Shown: in pieces, positions 22,591 through 27,195 of the stretch
Layout of the letters: the number at the start of each line of letters is the position of its first letter
Numbering within the stretch: the stretch's first letter is position 1
NCBI GenBank assembly: GCA_964559535.1
Contig: CAZLIC010000061.1
Coordinates: 1 to 27,195 of the forward strand
Reading direction: 5' to 3'
DNA: 27,195 nucleotides
DNA from: CAZLIC01 sp964559535
GTDB lineage: Bacteria > Pseudomonadota > Alphaproteobacteria > Rhodobacterales > Rhodobacteraceae
Notes under the pieces: model-generated
Database searches by the model: none
Told to the model about the DNA's origin: nothing
What the model saw: the letters and a program-made list of their open reading frames with translations, nothing else
Translations under genes and position numbers: made by a program

Positions 22591-23942
22591 ACGTTCAGCA
22601 GAAGGTGTTCCCGCTCCCACGGGCTGATGACCTGCAGGAACTCCTTGTATTCATTACGCTTTACACTGTCATACACGGCGCAGAACCCCGGACCCAGTGC
22701 CTCGACCAGCGCCTTGTCCTCTTCCAGCAGGTCCAGCGCATCGCCCAGCGTGTAGGGCAGGTCGCTGTCCATGTTGTAGGCGTCGGTCTTGCATTCGGGC
22801 TTGGGCTCCTTGCCCTCTTTCATGCCCAGATAGCCGCAGGCCAGCGACGCCGCCAACCCAAGGTAGGGATTGCAGTCCATCCCCGCCAGCCGGTTTTCCA
22901 ACCGCCGCGCCTCGGGGCCCGACACCGGCACGCGCAGGCCGGTGGTACGGTTGTCGCGCCCCCATTCCAGGTTGATGGGCGCGGCAAAGTCGGGAACATA
23001 GCGGCGATAGCTGTTCACGTAGGGCGCGAGCAGGGCCACGGCGCCCGGCAGGTGGTTCTGCATGCCCGCAATGAAGTGGTGGAAGGCCGCCGTTTCATGC
23101 CCCTTGCGCTCGGAAAACAGGTTCTTGCCCGTCTTCATGTCCACCACCGAATGGTGGATGTGCATGGCGCTGCCCGGCTCGCCTTCAATCGGCTTGGCCA
23201 TGAAGGTGGCGAAACAGTCGTGCCGCAGGGCCGCCTCGCGGATCAGCCGCTTGAAGAAGAAAATCTCGTCCGCCAGCTTGATCGGGTCGCCGTGGGCCAG
23301 GTTGATTTCCACCTGCCCGGCGCCGCCTTCCTGCAGGATGCCGTCAATTTCAAACCCCTGCGCCTCGGCAAAGTCGTAGATGTCGTCGATCACCTTGCCG
23401 TACTCGTCCACCGCACTCATCGAATAGGCCTGCTTGCCGGCCGCGCGGCGCCCCGACCGGCCCATCGGCGGGATGATCGGCATGTTCGGGTCGATGTTGC
23501 GGGCGACCAGGAAGAATTCCATCTCGGGCGCCACGATGGGCTGCCAGCCCTCGGCGTTGTACAACTCGATCACCCGCCGCAGCACGTTGCGCGGCGCGGT
23601 GGGCACCATGTTGCCCTCGGCGTCCTGCGCGTCGTGGATCACCTGCAGCGTCACGTCGGCCGTCCAGGGCGCCGCGGTGGCGGTGCTGAAATCGGGCACC
23701 AGGATCATGTCGGGTTCGGTGAAATCGCCGTGCGGATTGTCGGCCCATTCACCGGTGATCGTTTGCAGGAAAATCGAGTTGGGCAGGAAATAGCTGGCCT
23801 GCTTGGCAAACTTCGACGCCGGCATGGCCTTGCCGCGGGCCACCCCGGCGATGTCGGCAATGATGCACTCCACCTCGTCGACGCGGCGCCCGCCGATGAA
23901 GTCGCGCGCCGCGTCCGGCAGTCTTTCGGTCCATTTGGACAT
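22587..23942 (-). CDS. Glutamine synthetase-family gamma-glutamyl-amine ligase (PuuA-like)
   Basis: A 451-residue GS-fold ligase of the PuuA/GlnT group rather than true glutamine synthetase. It lacks the adenylylation-loop architecture of GlnA, and its partners are catabolic. Active-site segments visible are E-M-E-F-F-L-V (metal glutamates), G-Q-V-E-I-N-L, the ATP-site H in M-H-I-H-H-S-V, N-S-Y-R-R-Y-V-P, R-D-N-R-T-T-G-L-R-V-P, and R-L-E-N-R-L-A-G-M-D-C-N-P-Y-L. The reaction would be ATP-dependent joining of glutamate to an amine. The start at 23942 follows AGGGAG. The stop overlaps the PuuB-like oxidase by four bases, and the amidotransferase gene lies 71 bases upstream on the same strand. 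Confidence 0.9.
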   Translation of the reverse strand: MSKWTERLPDAARDFIGGRRVDEVECIIADIAGVARGKAMPASKFAKQASYFLPNSIFLQTITGEWADNPHGDFTEPDMILVPDFSTATAAPWTADVTLQVIHDAQDAEGNMVPTAPRNVLRRVIELYNAEGWQPIVAPEMEFFLVARNIDPNMPIIPPMGRSGRRAAGKQAYSMSAVDEYGKVIDDIYDFAEAQGFEIDGILQEGGAGQVEINLAHGDPIKLADEIFFFKRLIREAALRHDCFATFMAKPIEGEPGSAMHIHHSVVDMKTGKNLFSERKGHETAAFHHFIAGMQNHLPGAVALLAPYVNSYRRYVPDFAAPINLEWGRDNRTTGLRVPVSGPEARRLENRLAGMDCNPYLGLAASLACGYLGMKEGKEPKPECKTDAYNMDSDLPYTLGDALDLLEEDKALVEALGPGFCAVYDSVKRNEYKEFLQVISPWEREHLLLNV

Positions 23943-24013
23943 GTGGTCTCCCTGCCGCGCGTCTGGTCAGGACAACCCCGCGCGCGGTCAGGGAAAGCCC
24001 ATGAAGGGCACCG

Positions 24014-24709
24014 TCAGGCCGCGTCCTGCCGGGCCCGCGGCATCTTGAAGAAGGCGGCAATCCGTCCGGCGACCGATGGCGCAGACAGCGGCGTATCCAG
24101 CCGTTCGCGCGCCGCAGCCATGGTGTCTTCGGGCACAAGTCCGGGTCCGCGGGTGCGCATCAGACCTGCGATGAAGTCGGACGGGTATTCCGGGTGCGCC
24201 TGCAGGCTGAACATCGTGTCGCCATAGCCCAGCGCGGCAACCTGACAGGCACCGTTCTGCGCCAGAACCGTTGCCCCCGGCGGCACCTCGACCACCTGGT
24301 CGCGGTGCCAGGCGTTCAGCGTAACGGTCTCTCCGCCGAAATCATACGCGGTCGGCCCCACCGACCAGCCGCCCGCAAAACGCTCTACCCTGCCGCCCAT
24401 GGCCTGCGCCATGATCTGGTGGCCAAAGCAGATGCCCACCATCGGCACGCCCGCTGCATGGGCATCGCGGATGAACTGCTCCAGCGGTTTGATGAAGGGA
24501 TGGTCTTCGTACGCTCCGTGCCGCGAGCCGGTGATCAGCCAGCCCTCGGCGTCATGCACGCTGGCGGGGAACTCCATGTTCTCGACATGCCAGTTCTGGA
24601 ACGTCAGGCCGTAACCGGCCAGGATGCGCTGGAACATCTCGGGGTAGTCGCCCGACTCTGGTTTCAGGGCGTCGGGCGCCTGGCCCGTCTGCAGGATGCC
24701 GATCTTCAT
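24014..24709 (-). CDS. Class I glutamine amidotransferase-like protein
   Basis: A 231-residue single-domain class I glutamine amidotransferase. The triad is visible as C94 in G-I-C-F-G-H-Q, and H172 and E174 in Q-A-H-P-E-Y-P. The G-I-C-F-G-H-Q motif is that of the GMP synthase-like GATase group, not the peptidase C26 form (G-I-C-R-G) of PuuD. It therefore could hydrolyse a gamma-glutamyl compound in this cluster, but it is not a plain PuuD. No synthase partner domain is present. GGAG precedes the ATG at 24709. It is upstream of the ligase-oxidase pair and probably shares their transcript. Confidence 0.88.
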   Translation of the reverse strand: MKIGILQTGQAPDALKPESGDYPEMFQRILAGYGLTFQNWHVENMEFPASVHDAEGWLITGSRHGAYEDHPFIKPLEQFIRDAHAAGVPMVGICFGHQIMAQAMGGRVERFAGGWSVGPTAYDFGGETVTLNAWHRDQVVEVPPGATVLAQNGACQVAALGYGDTMFSLQAHPEYPSDFIAGLMRTRGPGLVPEDTMAAARERLDTPLSAPSVAGRIAAFFKMPRARQDAA

Positions 24710-24852
24710 CGGAGGTCTCCGTTTCAGGTTGCAAGAGTAGTGATGGGCTGCGGAACCGGCAAGGGGGGCCGCAGAACCGCAGGGAAGGTCGCAACGCGCG
24801 CTTGCGCCGCGGCCACATCGGCGCGACGATGCCGCAGGGGAGGGCCACGTCC

Positions 24853-25170
24853 ATGATCGAGATTGCCACCGACAAGGTCGTGCAGGTCGTCTATCTGGCG
24901 CGAGAGGGGCTTCGTGGCGGGGCCGAGCTTTCGGCCTTCATCGGCGGGCTGAACGACGACGAGAAGGCGCACCTGACGGCCATAGCCTGGGTCGGCCGCG
25001 GCGCGTTCGAGGCCGAAGACTACACAGCTGCCGTCGATACGGCGCTGAGCGAGGCGTCGGTGCCGACGGCGGACTACCTGATGGGCATGCCCCACCTGGC
25101 CGAAAACCTGGAGGCCGGGCTGGACGCGCTGGGGGTGGACGTGGCGGGCGAGGAAGAAGACTTCCTCTGA
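24853..25170 (+). CDS. DUF3775-type small protein
   Basis: A 105-residue acidic, cytoplasmic-looking protein. The stretch D-D-E-K-A-H-L-T-A-I-A-W-V-G-R-G-A-F and the later M-P-H-L-A-E-N-L-E-x-G-L-D resemble the DUF3775 family, whose function is unknown. I recognise this from pattern memory only. The ATG at 24853 follows GGGGAGGG. It is the only plus-strand gene in the amine block, diverging from the amidotransferase gene (143-base gap) and converging on the second GS-like gene (154-base gap). It splits the block into two transcription units. Confidence 0.7.
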   Translation: MIEIATDKVVQVVYLAREGLRGGAELSAFIGGLNDDEKAHLTAIAWVGRGAFEAEDYTAAVDTALSEASVPTADYLMGMPHLAENLEAGLDALGVDVAGEEEDFL

Positions 25171-25324
25171 CCGCTCCGCACGGCTGCACCGCATGATTCC
25201 TCCACCCGCCGTCCCGTGGCGTTGCGCGCAGGATCGGGCGTATCAGTAAAGAAACCGGTCACTCCGGCCCTGCCGTCGGCAGGTGCGGGCGCAATCACGC
25301 GCCCGGCCCGCCTGCCGTGCGCGG
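25171..25324. other. 154-base convergent gap with short hairpins
   Basis: This gap between the DUF3775-type gene and the second GS-like gene holds two small inverted repeats, CCTGCC-GTC-GGCAGG (25269-25283) and CGGGCGC-AATCAC-GCGCCCG (25286-25305). Neither has a T tract, so I do not call either a terminator. A T-rich patch on the minus strand (25247-25256) lies after a weak CCGG repeat. Confidence 0.35.
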
Positions 25325-26668
25325 TCAGACCGTGTCGAGATACAGTTCGACCTGCTCTTCGCGGCTCATCTCGGCCAGATAATGCGCCTCTTGCCGCTTG
25401 GTCTGCACATAGTTGCGGATCAGTTCGCGCGGCAGGATTCGCGGCAGCACGGCACTGCCTTCGAAGGCGTCGATCGCATCGATCCATGTGGTGGGGATCT
25501 GCGCAAGACCCGGAACCGCATAGGCATTGCCGCTGACCGGAGCGGGCGGTTCGACGGTGTCTTCCAGTCCGGCCAGCGCGGCACCCAGGATGACGGCCAG
25601 CATCAGGTAGGGGTTCACATCGCCGCCTGCCACGCGATGCTCGATCCGCCGTGCCGCCGGGTTGCCGGCCGGAATGCGCAACGCGCTGGTGCGGTTCTCG
25701 TACCCCCAGCAGATCGCCGTCGGCGCATGGGCATCGGGGATAAGCCGCTCATAGCTGTTGGCATGCGGCGCGAAGATCAGCGCCGAATCGTGCATGGCAG
25801 ACAGGCAGCCCGACACCGCGTGCCGCAACGCGGCGGTGCCCTTGGGCCCCCCGGAATCGAAGATGTTGTCGCCCGCTTCGTCCAGCACGCTGAAGTGCGT
25901 GTGCAACCCGCTGCCCGAATACTCGGGATAGGGCTTGGCCATGAACGAGGCGGCAAAGCCGTGCCGCCGTGCCAGACCCTTCACCAGCATCTTGAACAGC
26001 CAGGCATCGTCGGCCGCACGCAAGGCGTCGTCACAATGCATCAGGTTCACCTCGAACTGGCCAAGGCCGGTTTCCGAGGTGCTGGTGTCGGCGGGAATGT
26101 CCATTGCCTCGCAGGCGTCGTAGAGATCGGTGAAGAACACGTCGAAGGCGTCCAGCGCCCGGATCGACATGGTTTCCGCCGCCTTCCGCCGCTTGCCGGA
26201 CCGCGGGCTGGGCGGCACCTGCAGCGTCTTGCCGCTGTCGTCGATCAGGAAGAACTCCAGCTCCATCGCCACCACGGGGGTCAGCCCGCGCGCCTTGAAG
26301 CGGTCCACGACCAACCGCAGCGCATGCCGCGGATCGCCCTCGTAGGGCTGGCCGTTGTCGCGGTACATCCAGATCGGCAACAGCGCCGTCGGTGCCTCCA
26401 GCCACGGCATGGGCATGAAGCCCCGCTCGGTGGGTCTCAGGACACCGTCCTGATCGCCCTGCTCGAACACCAGCGGGCTGTCGTCGATATCCTCGCCCCA
26501 GATGTCGAGGTTCAGGATGCTGAAGGGAAAGCGCGTGCCGTCCTTCAGCGCCTTGTCGGCAAAGCGTGCCGGAATGCGCTTGCCGCGGGCCTGACCGTTC
26601 AGGTCTGCCGCTGCCACCCGGATCGTCCGCACCTCGGGGTGTTTCCGCAGCCAGTCTTTCATCGTCAT
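25325..26668 (-). CDS. Second glutamine synthetase-family ligase
   Basis: A 447-residue GS-fold protein, paralogous to but clearly distinct from the ligase at 22587-23942. Visible segments are E-L-E-F-F-L-I-D, G-L-G-Q-F-E-V-N-L, the ATP-site region S-G-L-H-T-H-F-S-V, N-S-Y-E-R-L-I-P, E-N-R-T-S-A-L-R-I-P and R-R-I-E-H-R-V-A-G-G-D-V-N-P-Y-L. The early A-D-L-N-G-Q-A-R-G-K-R-I-P is typical of catabolic GS-like ligases. It starts 3 bases after the ABC permease stop, with no strong ribosome-binding site, so it is translationally coupled to a transporter. Its amine substrate is probably what that transporter brings in. A second ATG two codons later is also possible. Confidence 0.88.
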   Translation of the reverse strand: MTMKDWLRKHPEVRTIRVAAADLNGQARGKRIPARFADKALKDGTRFPFSILNLDIWGEDIDDSPLVFEQGDQDGVLRPTERGFMPMPWLEAPTALLPIWMYRDNGQPYEGDPRHALRLVVDRFKARGLTPVVAMELEFFLIDDSGKTLQVPPSPRSGKRRKAAETMSIRALDAFDVFFTDLYDACEAMDIPADTSTSETGLGQFEVNLMHCDDALRAADDAWLFKMLVKGLARRHGFAASFMAKPYPEYSGSGLHTHFSVLDEAGDNIFDSGGPKGTAALRHAVSGCLSAMHDSALIFAPHANSYERLIPDAHAPTAICWGYENRTSALRIPAGNPAARRIEHRVAGGDVNPYLMLAVILGAALAGLEDTVEPPAPVSGNAYAVPGLAQIPTTWIDAIDAFEGSAVLPRILPRELIRNYVQTKRQEAHYLAEMSREEQVELYLDTV

Positions 26669-26671
26669 GGG

Positions 26672-27195
26672 TCACCGCACCAGTTGCGGGCGGAGCCGGA
26701 TGCGCGCGCGCAAGGCCGCGGGCAGATGCCGGTTGAGCCGCCGGTTCACCATCCCGAAGACCCCGATCAGGACAAGCGTAATCAGGACGAAGTAGAAGGC
26801 AACGATGGGGTACGGGATGAAAGGGTTGAAGGTCTTGTCCGCAAAGTAGTTGGCATAGTACAGCGCGTCGCCGCGCTGCTGGAACGCCGGAAAGCCGGAA
26901 AAGAACACCAGCGTCGTGGCGTGGAACAGAAAGATCGCCTCGTTCGTGTAGGCAGGCCAGGCCAGACGCAGCATGGTGGGCCACTGGATGCGCCGGAACC
27001 GCGCCCAGCCCGACAGGCCATAGGCATCGGCGGCCTCCAGATCGCCCTTCGGGATCGACCGCAGCGCGCCGTGGAAGATTTCGGCCGAATAGGCGGCCGT
27101 GTTCAGGAACAGCACGATCAGCGCCCCCGCCCAGGCCTTCGACAGCCATGACACATCGGCGGTCAGCCCGAAGACCTCGATGCCGGTTCGCGGCA
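26672..27195 (-). CDS. ABC transporter permease, polar amino acid/opine type (3' part)
   Basis: The gene enters from the right edge with the frame open; 173 C-terminal residues are visible. The permease coupling (EAA) motif appears as E-A-A-D-A-Y-G-L-S-G-W-A-R-F-R-R-I-Q-W-P, which contacts the ATPase. The segment N-T-A-A-Y-S-A-E-I-F-H-G-A-L-R-S-I-P-K-G before it is the signature of His/Glu/Arg-type (HisM/ArtM) permeases. At least two further membrane segments follow, ending in a basic tail. The gene is followed at once by a GS-like ligase, pointing to uptake of an amine or amino acid. The remaining transporter parts would lie to the right. Confidence 0.9.
   Translation of the reverse strand, partial: PRTGIEVFGLTADVSWLSKAWAGALIVLFLNTAAYSAEIFHGALRSIPKGDLEAADAYGLSGWARFRRIQWPTMLRLAWPAYTNEAIFLFHATTLVFFSGFPAFQQRGDALYYANYFADKTFNPFIPYPIVAFYFVLITLVLIGVFGMVNRRLNRHLPAALRARIRLRPQLVR

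Noticed and set aside
22218..24227. Long plus-strand frame opposite the PuuB- and PuuA-like genes
   Set aside because: Shadow with low-complexity Pro/Arg/His composition; the minus-strand genes carry family motifs throughout.
24014..24709. PuuD gamma-glutamyl-GABA hydrolase
   Set aside because: The nucleophile elbow is G-I-C-F-G-H-Q, of the GMP synthase-like group, not the peptidase C26 motif.
25269..25305. Rho-independent terminator in the convergent gap
   Set aside because: The two small stems have no following T tract on either strand.
25283..27151. Long plus-strand frame opposite the second GS-like gene and permease
   Set aside because: Shadow frame; the minus-strand frames show clear ligase and permease motifs.

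Overview
The window is GC-rich chromosomal DNA of an alphaproteobacterium, most likely a Rhodobacteraceae member (Rhodobacter/Paracoccus/Gemmobacter-like). This rests on the polyhydroxybutyrate cluster phaZ-phaC-phaP-phaR with CTGC-N3-GCAG operators, an alphaproteobacterial LexA box (GTTC-N7-GTTC), a cytochrome c', a class III alcohol dehydrogenase, and the general protein character. Coding density is high. No stretch above 300 bases lacks a gene; the longest gap is 191 bases (1947-2137). I see no tRNA, rRNA, CRISPR array, insertion sequence, phage gene or toxin-antitoxin pair.

Layout. 1-2.0 kb, minus strand: the 5' part of an SPFH/band-7 membrane protein, preceded by an SOS-controlled imuB-type Y-family polymerase without imuA or dnaE2 beside it. 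2.1-4.2 kb: periplasmic cytochrome c' (+), a small I78-family lipoprotein (-) and glutathione-dependent formaldehyde dehydrogenase (+), with two strong terminators. 4.2-6.8 kb: divergent argG (-) and ilvA (+). 6.8-12.5 kb, minus strand: SH3-domain secreted protein, GNAT acetyltransferase, CDF metal exporter, topA, and a sulfotransferase-like gene translationally coupled to topA. 12.5-13.9 kb, plus strand: D-2-hydroxyacid dehydrogenase and an SCP2-domain protein.

13.9-18.4 kb is the polyhydroxybutyrate (PHB) region. phaZ (depolymerase) is divergent from phaC (synthase), which is followed by phaP (phasin) and phaR (repressor). The phaP promoter has a clear -35/-10 pair, and one of its two PhaR-type operators fills the spacer. 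This fits the known loop in which PhaR is titrated away by PHB granules and the phasin is then made.

18.4-27.2 kb is mostly minus-strand nitrogen and amine metabolism. In transcription order it holds an amino-acid-type ABC permease (cut by the window end), a glutamine synthetase-family ligase, a class I glutamine amidotransferase, a second glutamine synthetase-family ligase, a PuuB-like FAD oxidase overlapping it by 4 bases, a DegT/DnrJ aminotransferase and a class III aminotransferase. One short DUF3775-type gene is on the plus strand inside this block. The set resembles gamma-glutamylation pathways for polyamines or other amines, but it lacks a recognisable PuuC, and the amidotransferase is not of the PuuD type. 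I found no clearly new defence or mobile system. The items most worth a second look are the orphan SOS-regulated imuB, the variant gamma-glutamyl-amine cluster, and several unexplained palindromes in promoter regions.
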